Positions 17,717-25,300 of a stretch of DNA of 34,875 nucleotides are shown in pieces (within the stretch, counting starts at the first letter, position 1; every line of letters starts with the position of its first letter). Below the pieces are notes generated by a model, which saw only the letters and a list, made by a program, of their open reading frames with translations, was not told where the DNA came from and ran no database searches. The translations under genes were made by a program, and so were the position numbers. Location of the stretch: NCBI RefSeq assembly GCF_002251775.1, contig NZ_NOXX01000188.1, forward strand, positions 1 to 34,875, given 5' to 3'. The stretch comes from Flavobacterium aurantiibacter (lineage in GTDB: Bacteria > Bacteroidota > Bacteroidia > Flavobacteriales > Flavobacteriaceae).

Positions 17717-19008
17717 GAATTCAATTTTTTTATTTGTTGAAGGCGGAGCGTTACGGCATTTTTGTGTGCTTGCAAGCCTTCGGCGGCGGCCAAGATTTCG
17801 ATGCTTGGTCCCAGATTTTGTATTCCTTGCACATCGATTTCCTGAAAGGTAATTTTCTTGATAAAGCTGTCGAGCGAGACGCCGCTGTACTGACGTGCAT
17901 AGCCGTTGGTAGGCAAGGTGTGATTGGTGCCGCTGGCGTAATCTCCGGCACTTTCACAACTGTATTTTCCAAGAAAAACCGAACCGGCATTTTGAACTAA
18001 ACTGCGGTATTCGGCGGCATTTTCTAAAGCAAGAATTAGATGTTCAGGTGCAAACGCGTTGCTAAAGGCAAAGCAGTCAACTAAATTTTCAAATCGGATT
18101 GCCTTACTGTTTGCCAATGCAGCAGCAGCTAACGATGCTCGCGGTACTAATTCGAGCTGTTTCTTAACTTGATTTATTGCCTGTTCGATGATTTTGGCGC
18201 TGTCGGAGAGTAACACCACTTGACTATCGGCACCGTGTTCGGCTTGCGACAGTAAATCGGCAGCAATAAATTCCGGATTGGCGTGTTTGTCGGCTATGAC
18301 CAAAACTTCGCTGGGTCCGGCTGGCATATCGATAGCAACTCCGTATTGCAATGCCAGTTGTTTGGCTGCCGTAACGTACTGGTTTCCGGGTCCGAAAATT
18401 TTCAAGACTGCGGGTATACTTTCTGTACCGAACGTAAGTGCCGCAATGGCTTGTACTCCGCCCACAGCAAAGATTTGTTTGATACCGATACGTTTTGCTG
18501 CATACCGTATTGCGGGATGAATTTTACCTTCGGCGTTTGGCGGCGTACACAAAACTACCTCGGAACAGCCTGCCAATTGCGCGGGAATTCCTAACATTAA
18601 AACCGTTGAAAATAAGGGAGCCGTTCCGCCGGGAATGTAGATTCCCACACGCTGTATCGGTCGGCTTTCGCGCCAACAACGCACGCCCGGAGTTGTTTCG
18701 ACCATTTCGGGAACTTCGCGTTGCGATTCGTGAAATTTGTAAATGGCATTTTTCGCAACTTCAATAGCCGTGCGCAGTTCAATATCGATTTCAAACTCTG
18801 AAGCATCGATTTCTGCTTGAGAAACGGCTAATGTCGTAAGTTTCGCTTGGTCGAACTTTTCCGTGTATTCGAGTACAGCAGCGTCGCCGCGTTTTTGCAC
18901 GTCGGTAAGAATGGCACGTACGTTGGCATCGAGATTTTCTGTGGGCAGGGTAGGGCGTTTGCTGAGTTCGGCCCACGTATTTTTCGGAGGATTTACAAGT
19001 TGTATCAT
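17713..19008 (-). CDS. hisD: Histidinol dehydrogenase
   Basis: A 431-residue zinc enzyme that oxidises L-histidinol to L-histidine in two NAD-dependent steps, the end of the pathway. Family blocks seen are YIPGGTAPLFSTVLMLGIPA, FAVGGVQAIAALTFGT, IFGPGNQYVTAAK, IDMPAGPSEVLVIAD, DLLSQAEHGADSQVVL (with the conserved His) and APEHLIL, which contains the Glu/His catalytic pair. It starts nine bases after the hisG stop and overlaps hisC by four bases. Length is normal. Confidence 0.97.
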   Translation of the reverse strand: MIQLVNPPKNTWAELSKRPTLPTENLDANVRAILTDVQKRGDAAVLEYTEKFDQAKLTTLAVSQAEIDASEFEIDIELRTAIEVAKNAIYKFHESQREVPEMVETTPGVRCWRESRPIQRVGIYIPGGTAPLFSTVLMLGIPAQLAGCSEVVLCTPPNAEGKIHPAIRYAAKRIGIKQIFAVGGVQAIAALTFGTESIPAVLKIFGPGNQYVTAAKQLALQYGVAIDMPAGPSEVLVIADKHANPEFIAADLLSQAEHGADSQVVLLSDSAKIIEQAINQVKKQLELVPRASLAAAALANSKAIRFENLVDCFAFSNAFAPEHLILALENAAEYRSLVQNAGSVFLGKYSCESAGDYASGTNHTLPTNGYARQYSGVSLDSFIKKITFQEIDVQGIQNLGPSIEILAAAEGLQAHKNAVTLRLQQIKKLNS

Positions 19009-19017
19009 AGCAGATTT

Positions 19018-19875
19018 TTAAAGAACCATTTTTTCGATTGGAATTACCAAAATGCCTTGTGCACCGAGATTTTTAAGTTGATCGATGATTTCCCAAAACT
19101 CGGATTCGCGAACTACCGCGTGTAAACTGCTCCAGCCACGTTCGGCTAAGGGCAATATTGTTGGCGACTTCATGCCGGGCAGGATTTTGCAAATGGCATC
19201 TAAAGCTTCGTTTGGTGCATTGAGCAGGATGTATTTGTTTTCTTTTGCGCTGCGAACGGCACGAATGCGAAACAACAGCTGATCTAAAATCTGTTGCTTT
19301 TCCTCGGAAAGTGTTTTGTTGGCAATCATTACAGCCTGACTTTTAGCAACAACTTCTACTTCTTTTAAACCGTTCATTAGCAAGGTGCTGCCGGTGCTCA
19401 CGATATCGAATATGGCTTCGGCGAGTCCGATTCCTGGTGCAATTTCTACGCTGCCGCTAATTTCTTCGATGGTTGCTGTAATGTCGTTTTCAAGGAAGAA
19501 TTCGGTTAAGATTTTGGGATAACTTGTAGCGATGCGCTTGCCTTCGAAGTACGAAATGCCGTTGTAGGATTCGTCTTTTGGAATGGCGAGCGACATGCGG
19601 CAGGCGGCAAAGCCCAAATTTTCGATTACTTGTGCGTCTTTGCCGCGTTCGCTGACTTCATTTTGACCGAGAATTCCGATATCGGCAACGCCTTGTTCGA
19701 CGTATTGCGGAATGTCGTCGTCGCGTAGAAACAGTATTTCGATGGGAAAATTAGCGACATCGGCTTTGAGTTTGCGGGCGCCGTTAGAGATTTTAATGCC
19801 GCATTCTTCGAGCAGATTTAGCGATTTTTCGGTAAGTCGGCCGCTTTTTTGGACCGCAATTTTTAGTTTACTCAT
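19018..19875 (-). CDS. hisG: ATP phosphoribosyltransferase, long form
   Basis: A 285-residue enzyme that condenses ATP with PRPP, the committed and feedback-regulated step of histidine synthesis. The length marks the long form with a C-terminal ACT-like regulatory domain (about 210-285), so no HisZ partner is needed. Visible family segments include IAVQKSGRLTEKSLNLLEECG, ADIGILGQNEVSE and a PRPP-binding IVSTGSTLLMNGL. It is the first gene of the operon. An untranslated leader with a His-containing mini-ORF and a terminator hairpin lies directly upstream, suggesting control by attenuation in addition to feedback inhibition. Confidence 0.97.
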   Translation of the reverse strand: MSKLKIAVQKSGRLTEKSLNLLEECGIKISNGARKLKADVANFPIEILFLRDDDIPQYVEQGVADIGILGQNEVSERGKDAQVIENLGFAACRMSLAIPKDESYNGISYFEGKRIATSYPKILTEFFLENDITATIEEISGSVEIAPGIGLAEAIFDIVSTGSTLLMNGLKEVEVVAKSQAVMIANKTLSEEKQQILDQLLFRIRAVRSAKENKYILLNAPNEALDAICKILPGMKSPTILPLAERGWSSLHAVVRESEFWEIIDQLKNLGAQGILVIPIEKMVL

Positions 19876-19909
19876 GGTTTAGAAAATGTGTCTGAGTAAA
19901 CGTGCGGAA

Positions 19910-19943
19910 AAACAAAAAACCCGTCGGATACTCAGACGGGTTT
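19910..19943 (-). terminator. Rho-independent terminator in the his leader (attenuator)
   Basis: Read on the minus strand, AAACCCGTC pairs perfectly with GACGGGTTT across a nine-base loop, followed by a T-rich run. It ends about 35 bases before the hisG ATG and lies after a short ORF with His codons, so it would stop transcription before the operon unless disrupted. This is a promoter-proximal position, unlike an ordinary gene-end terminator. Confidence 0.85.
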
Positions 19944-19977
19944 GAAAGATATTTCGTTTAAAATTTACATATCAATA

Positions 19978-20031
19978 TCACCTCGCCTGTAAGCCAGTAA
20001 GATGATGTAGATGTACAAATTGATTTTTCAC
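19978..20031 (-). CDS. Putative his operon leader peptide
   Basis: A 17-codon ORF starting with GTG: MKNQFVHLHHLTGLQAR, then TGA. Three of four consecutive codons (20002-20013) are His codons in the order His-Leu-His-His. It ends 35 bases before the first arm of the terminator stem in front of hisG. A GGTGATATT segment spanning the stop codon (19974-19982) can pair with AATATC (19948-19953) and with ACC of the terminator's first arm (19939-19941), a weak candidate antiterminator that a ribosome finishing the leader would cover. A TACATTTG -7 box lies 21 bases before the GTG. Three His of 17 is modest, and a recognisable ribosome site is lacking. Confidence 0.65.
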   Translation of the reverse strand: MKNQFVHLHHLTGLQAR

Positions 20032-20051
20032 GGTGTTGTTAAATTCTGTTG

Positions 20052-20059
20052 CAAATGTA
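20052..20059 (-). promoter_or_regulatory. Putative his operon promoter -7 box (TACATTTG)
   Basis: TACATTTG on the minus strand matches TAnnTTTG. Transcription would begin about seven bases downstream, leaving a short leader before the GTG of the leader peptide at 20031. No strong -33 TTTG was seen at the expected distance, so the call rests on the -7 box and position. Confidence 0.5.
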
Positions 20060-20175
20060 GAAGCTTTATTCGATGCATGATTGTTAAATTTGAATTAATG
20101 TGTTGTTAAAGCATTTTTTGAGTTTATAATGTGTTGAAAAACAATTTTTTACGAGTACGATCTTTGGTAACGATT

Positions 20176-20375
20176 GCCTGCGTTAGCGGTTGACGCGGAA
20201 ACCCCGCAGCGTGAATGCCCAAACAAAAACAGGAGGAAACGGGCGACTAAAGGAAGCCGGTTACCGACTTGTTTTTGTGGGCATTAGCGCGAGGAGTTGC
20301 AGCAAAAACGCGACCTGCCGTTGCCGAAAAATTGTTTAAGGCGGTTTGAACCTTTTGGCACGGCAGGGAACGCCC
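20176..20375 (-). repeat. Dispersed hairpin repeat, long copy (R2)
   Basis: On the minus strand it opens GGGCGTTCCC, then an eight-base stem CCTGCCGT / ACGGCAGG (plus-strand 20360-20367 and 20314-20321), then GTCGC...TTGCTGCAACTCC. A second module holds CCGGCTTCC...GTCGCCCG (20240-20260) and it ends TTTCCGCG...CCGCTAACGC (near 20180). The same order of blocks is found in the repeat at 24443-24621, with a different stem sequence. It fills most of the gap between the his promoter and rnpB. Nothing coding is seen. Confidence 0.7.
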
Positions 20376-20432
20376 AGATAGTAAATACATTATTTCTTGA
20401 TGGAAATCGCGAGGAAAATGCGTTTGTAGGCT

Positions 20433-20440
20433 TATCTTTG
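20433..20440 (+). promoter_or_regulatory. rnpB promoter -7 box (TATCTTTG)
   Basis: TATCTTTG matches the Bacteroidota -7 consensus exactly and lies six bases before the P1 helix of RNase P RNA, where transcription should begin. The same octamer precedes the META-domain and OmpA genes in this window. Confidence 0.65.
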
Positions 20441-20445
20441 CGCCC

Positions 20446-20762
20446 GCAGACCGCCTTATCGCTCTTGTTTAGGCAGGGGAGGAAAGTCCGGACACCACAG
20501 AGAAGCATAGCGGGTAACGCCCGTCGCTCGAGCAATCGGGAAGGACAAGTGCAACAGAAAGGATGTACAGGTTAAGCTGTAGTGAAATCAGGTAAACTCT
20601 ATGCGGTGAAATTTCAAGTATATCAGCTTTCGCGCAAGCGATAAAGGTTTCTCGCCTGAGGCTGAAGGGTAGAAAGCTAGAATTGTCGGGTAACCGCCAA
20701 TCCAGATAAATGATAAGGCTGCTTCCGTTTGGGAGTTGACAGAATCCGGCTTATAGGTCTGC
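20446..20762 (+). ncRNA. rnpB: RNase P RNA (class A)
   Basis: The catalytic RNA of RNase P, which removes 5' leaders from pre-tRNA. The conserved 5' block GAGGAAAGTCCGGAC lies near 20478, ACAG follows, and the conserved 3' block ACAGAATCCGGCTTATA lies near 20740. The ends pair as P1: GCAGACC (20446-20452) with GGTCTGC (20756-20762). A T-run right after P1 gives termination. Length is about 317 nt, somewhat shorter than the E. coli RNA. The exact 3' end may extend into the T-run. Confidence 0.95.
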
Positions 20763-20782
20763 TTTTTTTAATTTTTCTTCAG

Positions 20783-21331
20783 CTATTCTACTTCTAGATT
20801 TTCGAAAAAACTAAAGACAGAACCTCCGTAGGCACGCTTTTCCACAAAGTTGGGATGCGCATCTAACTTGGTGTGTTTGCTGTGTTCGATAATTAAACAA
20901 CCTTCTGAATCCAGCGACTGTTTTTCAAAAACTAAATCGACAATCGTAAGAAATTGTTTTTCGGAGAAATCGTACGGCGGATCGGCAAAAATTAAGTCGT
21001 ACACCGTTTTGTTTGCTTCTAAAAATTTGTACACATCGGATTTTACTACGCTTAAATCCATTTCAAATCCTGCGCTGGTTGCTTTGATGAATTTTACGCA
21101 GTTGAAATCGGCATCGACAGCCGTAATTTCTTGGCTGCCGCGCGAAGCAAATTCGTAAGAAATATTACCGGTTCCTGAAAACAAGTCTAAAACCCGCAAT
21201 TGACTGAAGTGATAGCGGTTATTTAAAACGTTGAATAGCGCTTCTTTACTCATGTCGGTCGTAGGGCGAACCGGCAAGTTTTTTGGCGCTTGGATACGCC
21301 GACCTTTATAAATTCCGGAAACTATTCTCAT
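20783..21331 (-). CDS. rsmD: 16S rRNA m2G966-type methyltransferase RsmD
   Basis: A 182-residue SAM-dependent methyltransferase that modifies a guanine N2 in 16S rRNA (G966 in E. coli). The N-terminal MRIVSGIYKGRRIQAPK and RPTTDMSKEALFNVL are family signatures, LDLFSGTGN (residues 48-56) is the SAM-binding motif, and DPPY (117-120) is the catalytic motif IV. The start overlaps the DUF3822 stop as ATGA, so the two are co-translated. The gene ends about 20 bases from rnpB, which is convergent. Confidence 0.96.
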   Translation of the reverse strand: MRIVSGIYKGRRIQAPKNLPVRPTTDMSKEALFNVLNNRYHFSQLRVLDLFSGTGNISYEFASRGSQEITAVDADFNCVKFIKATSAGFEMDLSVVKSDVYKFLEANKTVYDLIFADPPYDFSEKQFLTIVDLVFEKQSLDSEGCLIIEHSKHTKLDAHPNFVEKRAYGGSVFSFFENLEVE

Positions 21332-22116
21332 GCGTTTAGGATGGGGAAGAAGATGCGCGCTTCGAGTTGCGAAAGGCTGTGCGAATTGGTTGTAACAGTT
21401 GCCACTTCGATGTTTCGGATGTACTGGTATGCCAATTGGAAAAAGGGCGAATCTTCGGAAATTGCTCCGAAAAGTTGCAACGGAAATTGCTCGGGATCCA
21501 GTTCTAATTGCTCGGCTGTGAACAGCAAGTAATAGACGAAATCGGCGGGCTTTAGTATCTCAAACGTATTGTTAAACAGTAAGTTACTTCCTTGAAACAC
21601 ATAAAGCGAAAACAGGTTTTTATCCACGTATGCCAAAGCCAACTTATCGCTTCGTTGGGCGGCTATTTTCTGAAATTGCTTGCATAAAGCCGTTTCGAAA
21701 TGGTGGTATTCGAAGGTGTCGAATTGGTCGAGCAGAAAATTATTGATGTGTACGTAAGGCACAAAGACGTTTTTTACGCCGAGTTCGGGTATTTCGTCGA
21801 TATCGAACGAGTCGGTTTCGAAAAGTTTGGTCGCAAATTGCAGGTATAATTCGGGCTGACCCTCGTCGTAGAGTTCGTTAGGGACAAAAGTGGCGTAGGC
21901 GTTTTTGTGAAAGATGGTTACTTTCTCGTAGTTACGTGTTAACTCTGGATATTTCAGGAACGCTTCCCAATACTGTTCTTCGGTGGTTTTTCGGTAGTCG
22001 GCTACGGCAAAGTCGACCTGTGTTGGCGCCTGAAACGTTTTATTTTCCGGATTTACCACTAAAAATGAAAATCCGTTTAATCCTACAATTAAATTCAGTT
22101 GGTTACCTTGCGTCAT
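21328..22116 (-). CDS. DUF3822 family protein
   Basis: A 262-residue protein matching the Bacteroidota family DUF3822, which usually lies next to rsmD. The ATG at 22116 gives MTQGNQLNLIVGLNGFSFLV, the typical start; a longer extension is not supported. The protein alternates beta strands and helices, with LALAYVDKNLFSLYVFQGSNLLFNNTF in the middle, a pattern recalling an actin/ASKHA-type ATPase fold, but I see no phosphate-loop residues that prove it. Cytosolic, function unknown. Confidence 0.88.
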   Translation of the reverse strand: MTQGNQLNLIVGLNGFSFLVVNPENKTFQAPTQVDFAVADYRKTTEEQYWEAFLKYPELTRNYEKVTIFHKNAYATFVPNELYDEGQPELYLQFATKLFETDSFDIDEIPELGVKNVFVPYVHINNFLLDQFDTFEYHHFETALCKQFQKIAAQRSDKLALAYVDKNLFSLYVFQGSNLLFNNTFEILKPADFVYYLLFTAEQLELDPEQFPLQLFGAISEDSPFFQLAYQYIRNIEVATVTTNSHSLSQLEARIFFPILNA

Positions 22117-22134
22117 GGTTAATAAGCAGTTGCG

Positions 22135-22142
22135 CAAACTTA
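22135..22142 (-). promoter_or_regulatory. Putative -7 box (TAAGTTTG) for DUF3822-rsmD
   Basis: On the minus strand TAAGTTTG matches TAnnTTTG and lies 18 bases before the ATG at 22116. The divergent helicase gene has its own candidate box at 22176-22183. Confidence 0.45.
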
Positions 22143-22175
22143 CGATTTTTCGTGCAGCAGCCCGAGATATTCCGC

Positions 22176-22183
22176 TATTTTTG
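22176..22183 (+). promoter_or_regulatory. Putative -7 box (TATTTTTG) for the helicase gene
   Basis: TATTTTTG matches TAnnTTTG and lies 50 bases before the ATG at 22234, back-to-back with the divergent box for DUF3822. No convincing -33 motif. Confidence 0.4.
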
Positions 22184-22233
22184 GACAGCAATCAACCATC
22201 GCTTTTGCAAATTTTTTTCAATTGCCTTCGCCC

Positions 22234-23646
22234 ATGCAAAACAGCTCTATTTTAGCGCAGCGGCTTAAAGCCTTTTTTCCTTTCGAAACAACGCCTTCGC
22301 AACAGGTGTTCTTCGAGACGTTTGCTCAATTTTTGAGTGGCGAATCGCAACAGTCGGCATTTGTGCTTAAAGGTTATGCGGGAACGGGAAAAACAACGCT
22401 CATTGCGAGTATCGTTCAGTTTTTTGAATCGATTGATAAAGACGTGGTGCTCATGGCGCCAACCGGACGCGCCGCAAAAGTGATGTCGGGCTATTCTGGA
22501 AAAGATGCCGCCACCATTCATCGCAGTATTTACTACCCGAATGTAACCGACGGGCAGTATGCTTTTACGCTGATGAAAAACAAATGGCAGCACGCTTTGT
22601 TTATCATCGATGAGGCGTCGATGTTGTCGGATGCAGGTTCGGAAGCTGTTGGCAACGGTTTGCTCGACGATTTGCTGACGTTTGTGTACAGCGCCGAGCA
22701 TTGTGCGGTACTTTTTGTTGGCGATACCGCGCAGTTGCCGCCCGTTCACAGCGATTTATCACCGGCGTTGGATCCGGAAAAATTGGCTGTTTATTTTGCA
22801 GCCGGCGTGGGAATTACGGAGCTGACCGAAGTTATGCGACAAGCAACCGATTCGGGTATTTTGATGAATGCAACCGGTATTCGGAATCTGATCAAGAGCG
22901 AAGAACTCAGTACGTTTCAGTTCCAAATTTCCGGATTTCCGGATATTGTGCGTTTGCAAGATCCGTACGACATACAAGACGCTTTTGAAAGTGCATTTAA
23001 CGAGCGGGAAATCGACGAATCGATTGTTATTGTTCGCTCCAACAAACGGGCTAATGCCTACAACAACCAAATTCGGAACCGTATTTTGATGCGCGATCAC
23101 GAAATTGCTACCGGCGATTTACTCATGGTTGTTAAAAACAATTATTATTGGTTGGCCGACGATGCCAGTAAAGATTTCATTGCAAACGGTGATATTGTTG
23201 AGGTACTTGAGATTTTTAAAGAAGAAGAACTTTATGGCAAAAAATTTGCAAGAGTAAAAGTGAAGTTTCTCGACTACCAGCAATCCGACACTTTTGAATG
23301 TTTGGTGATGCTCGATACGTTGCAAAGTGAGTCGCCCGCACTAACGCAAGCCGAATTCCGCGATTTTGCATCGCAAGTTGAAGAAGATTATTTGGAGTAC
23401 AGTCCGAGTACGCGTTACAAGAAGATGAAAGAGAATGCGTATTTTAACGCCTTGCAAGTGAAGTTTAGTTATGCGATGACTTGCCACAAAGCACAGGGCG
23501 GACAATGGAGTCGGGTTTTTGTAGAACAACCGTATCTTCCTGAGGGCGTGTCGATTCCGTATTACCGTTGGTTGTATACGGCCATTACTCGAGCTAAAGA
23601 AAAACTGTATTTGCTAAACTTTCCGGACGAGTATTTTAGCGGGTAG
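22234..23646 (+). CDS. RecD-like superfamily 1 helicase (AAA family ATPase)
   Basis: A 470-residue SF1B-type 5'-3' helicase. Motifs in order: GYAGTGKTTLI (Walker A, residues 47-57), APTGRAAKVM (Ia), FIIDEASML (Walker B), VGDTAQLPPV (III), EVMRQ (IV), a UvrD_C_2-type MTCHKAQGGQW (V), and YTAITRAKEKLYLL (VI). It lacks the N-terminal nuclease-interaction domain of true RecD, so RecD-like or Pif1-related is the safer name. The ATG at 22234 is preferred over a TTG at 22222. Likely role: unwinding in DNA repair or replication. Confidence 0.93.
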   Translation: MQNSSILAQRLKAFFPFETTPSQQVFFETFAQFLSGESQQSAFVLKGYAGTGKTTLIASIVQFFESIDKDVVLMAPTGRAAKVMSGYSGKDAATIHRSIYYPNVTDGQYAFTLMKNKWQHALFIIDEASMLSDAGSEAVGNGLLDDLLTFVYSAEHCAVLFVGDTAQLPPVHSDLSPALDPEKLAVYFAAGVGITELTEVMRQATDSGILMNATGIRNLIKSEELSTFQFQISGFPDIVRLQDPYDIQDAFESAFNEREIDESIVIVRSNKRANAYNNQIRNRILMRDHEIATGDLLMVVKNNYYWLADDASKDFIANGDIVEVLEIFKEEELYGKKFARVKVKFLDYQQSDTFECLVMLDTLQSESPALTQAEFRDFASQVEEDYLEYSPSTRYKKMKENAYFNALQVKFSYAMTCHKAQGGQWSRVFVEQPYLPEGVSIPYYRWLYTAITRAKEKLYLLNFPDEYFSG

Positions 23647-23727
23647 GTTTGAAATCCTGTAAAAATCTAATGAAATTTTATAAAGTTTATGAACTATAGA
23701 AGAGACATCTTTGTTAAAAGAAAAAAC

Positions 23728-24309
23728 ATGAGCCGATCTTTGGGGCAACCAAGAAAAGTGCTGTTGAGTTCATGGCTTTGTATTTCTTTGATCTTATGTT
23801 CTTGCAAAAAAACTGATGATCCGGTAGTATTGGCAAAGGAAATCAACGCAGAGAAGTTCCAAAATTCGGAACAGCTTTCGGCCGATGCGTCTTTGTTGGT
23901 CGAGTGGGCTGCCATTAATTTGGTTGAACTAGAAATGTTGCGTTTGGCCGACCGTCGTTCAGCGAAAACGGAATTACGTGAGAAAGTGGATATGCTGCTG
24001 AAAGCGCATCAAAAGCTTAACGACGACATTCACGCTGCTGCAACCGCAGAGGGAATAACGATTCCGAATGCTTTGTCGGACGATGGAAAAGCGCAAATCG
24101 AGAAGTTGTACCGCGTAAGTGCGTCGAGTTTCGAAGCTACGTTTATTAAAACGCTGCGCGATTCGCATACGCAAACGGTTTTGATTGCGGAGAAACTTGC
24201 GGCAAGCACATCGAAGTCTGACTTACAGAAATTGGCAGGTCGTGCTTTACCGGAACTGCAATCGCATTTGGTTGACATCAGGTTAAAAAATGAAGTTTCG
24301 CAACGATGA
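23728..24309 (+). CDS. DUF4142 domain lipoprotein
   Basis: A 193-residue protein with a lipoprotein signal (SSWLCISLILCSCKK, lipidated Cys in CSC) and a DUF4142-type four-helix domain (about 40-180) rich in Leu, Ala and charged residues, including DASLLVEWAAINLVELEMLRLA. DUF4142 resembles ferritin-like bundles in some annotations, but no metal-ligand set is clear. An upstream in-frame ATG at 23689 would give 206 residues; I prefer 23728 because it places the signal peptide at a normal distance and because CATCTTTG, one base from a -7 box, lies between the two. A terminator follows at 24401. Confidence 0.85.
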   Translation: MSRSLGQPRKVLLSSWLCISLILCSCKKTDDPVVLAKEINAEKFQNSEQLSADASLLVEWAAINLVELEMLRLADRRSAKTELREKVDMLLKAHQKLNDDIHAAATAEGITIPNALSDDGKAQIEKLYRVSASSFEATFIKTLRDSHTQTVLIAEKLAASTSKSDLQKLAGRALPELQSHLVDIRLKNEVSQR

Positions 24310-24400
24310 TATAAATTTTGTGTTAGGGCGAACGATTAGTAACTGGGGAGCTTTCTTCGGAAAGTGTTGCTAATCAATTTGTTTTAATTGTTTTTGGGGG

Positions 24401-24430
24401 AAAGACCGGCATTTTGTGTCCGGTCTTTTT
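24401..24430 (+). terminator. Rho-independent terminator after the DUF4142 gene
   Basis: AAAGACCGG pairs with CCGGTCTTT across a 10-base loop and is followed by T-rich sequence. A smaller CTTTC-TTCG-GAAAG hairpin lies about 40 bases before it. Confidence 0.85.
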
Positions 24431-24442
24431 TATTTTGGGGTG

Positions 24443-24621
24443 GGGCGTTCCCGGCAATTCTCATGCCTAGCCCAAGCTATTGCCGGTCGCACTTTTCGCT
24501 ACAACCTTTGTTCGTAAAACGGTCAAAAGTACGTGCGGCGCCGGCTTCTGTGGGTCGCCCGCTCCGCCCTACTTTTGTAACCGCTTTACAACCAAAGGGT
24601 TTTCGCTGCAATTGCTAACGC
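24443..24621 (+). repeat. Dispersed hairpin repeat, long copy (R3)
   Basis: Opens GGGCGTTCCC, forms an eight-base stem CCGGCAAT (24451-24458) / ATTGCCGG (24479-24486), then GTCGC and CGCTACAACC. The second module CCGGCTTCTGTGGGTCGCCC (24541-24560) is followed by ACTTTTGTAACCGC, and the end is TTTTCGCTGCAATTGCTAAC. Compared with the repeat at 20176-20375 the stem bases differ but pairing is kept, which points to selection on structure. The long apparent ORFs across it are not coding. Confidence 0.75.
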
Positions 24622-24644
24622 AAATATCGTTATCAAAAATATTT

Positions 24645-25169
24645 CTACTTCGTCTTTTCGCCAACAAAATTGTGGTTCGACGATTTAAACAGTACATTAA
24701 AAGTAGTTAACGTTCCGTAAATTCGGGTGATGTACTGCTGCAATTCAATTTTTTCAATTTCTTCCAAATTGCTCGAATTGATTTTCTGTTCCATCACGCG
24801 CAAACGGTCGCGCAACATAACAATTTTGTGGAAGAATGTGTCAATCGGCACTTCTTTAGAAGCCAAGCCAGCCGTTCCGGGTTGCATGATCATTTTGCCA
24901 CCTTTCCACTTATCGCCAATGGCAACTACTTCGCCCACGTCGGCCCATTTGCGCAATATCTCGCGAACCGTGCGCTCTACTTCGTAAAAACTAATCGTAT
25001 CTACCTCGTTTTCTACCGCTTCAATTACGGTAAAGGTGTCGGTTAATGGGATGGTTTCTAAACCGTTCTCAATAAAAGTAACCCAATATTCGGTGCTGCT
25101 TACATTGGTAACTACACCTTTTCCGTATTCCGGATGCTCAATGCGCGATCCTATTTCAAGTATTTTCAT
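24645..25169 (-). CDS. Conserved Bacteroidota protein with CarD/Tudor-like N terminus
   Basis: A 174-residue protein that I recognise only as a conserved hypothetical. The ATG at 25169 gives MKILEIGSRIEHPEYGKGVV: this EHPEYGKG stretch resembles the Tudor-like fold at the start of CarD/UvrD-C-type domains that bind RNA polymerase or other proteins. The rest is mostly helical, with a helix-rich middle (EVERTVREILRKWADVG) and a charged C terminus. No signal peptide, so cytosolic. An in-frame extension to 25202 uses non-ATG starts and is rejected. It lies downstream of repeat R3. Confidence 0.75.
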   Translation of the reverse strand: MKILEIGSRIEHPEYGKGVVTNVSSTEYWVTFIENGLETIPLTDTFTVIEAVENEVDTISFYEVERTVREILRKWADVGEVVAIGDKWKGGKMIMQPGTAGLASKEVPIDTFFHKIVMLRDRLRVMEQKINSSNLEEIEKIELQQYITRIYGTLTTFNVLFKSSNHNFVGEKTK

Positions 25170-25280
25170 GTTTTTCTTTTTGCCTCGCGAAAATACACGC
25201 ATCGTGGGTTATTTTACAAGAGGCTGTCGTAGTATTTTAGCTAAAATTTTACCTGTGCTGCAACAGCTTTTTTTATGGTT

Positions 25281-25288
25281 TATCTTTG
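25281..25288 (+). promoter_or_regulatory. -7 box (TATCTTTG) for the META-domain gene
   Basis: Exact TAnnTTTG match, identical to the rnpB and ompA boxes. It lies 12 bases before the ATG at 25301, so the mRNA leader would be about six bases. It also explains why the TTG inside it (25286) is not a start codon. Confidence 0.6.
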
Positions 25289-25300
25289 ACAAAAAAAGAA

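Noticed and set aside
20284..20575. ORFs on both strands between the his leader and rnpB
   Set aside because: They overlap the R2 repeat and RNase P RNA, and no ribosome site or conserved domain is visible.
21328..22191. Longer start for DUF3822
   Set aside because: The ATG at 22116 gives the family-like N terminus and lies 18 bases after a -7 box; the extension overlaps the promoter region.
24388..24710. Two overlapping plus-strand ORFs of 76 codons each
   Set aside because: They lie over a terminator and the structured repeat R3, have no start signal and no similarity to known proteins, and their composition follows the repeat.
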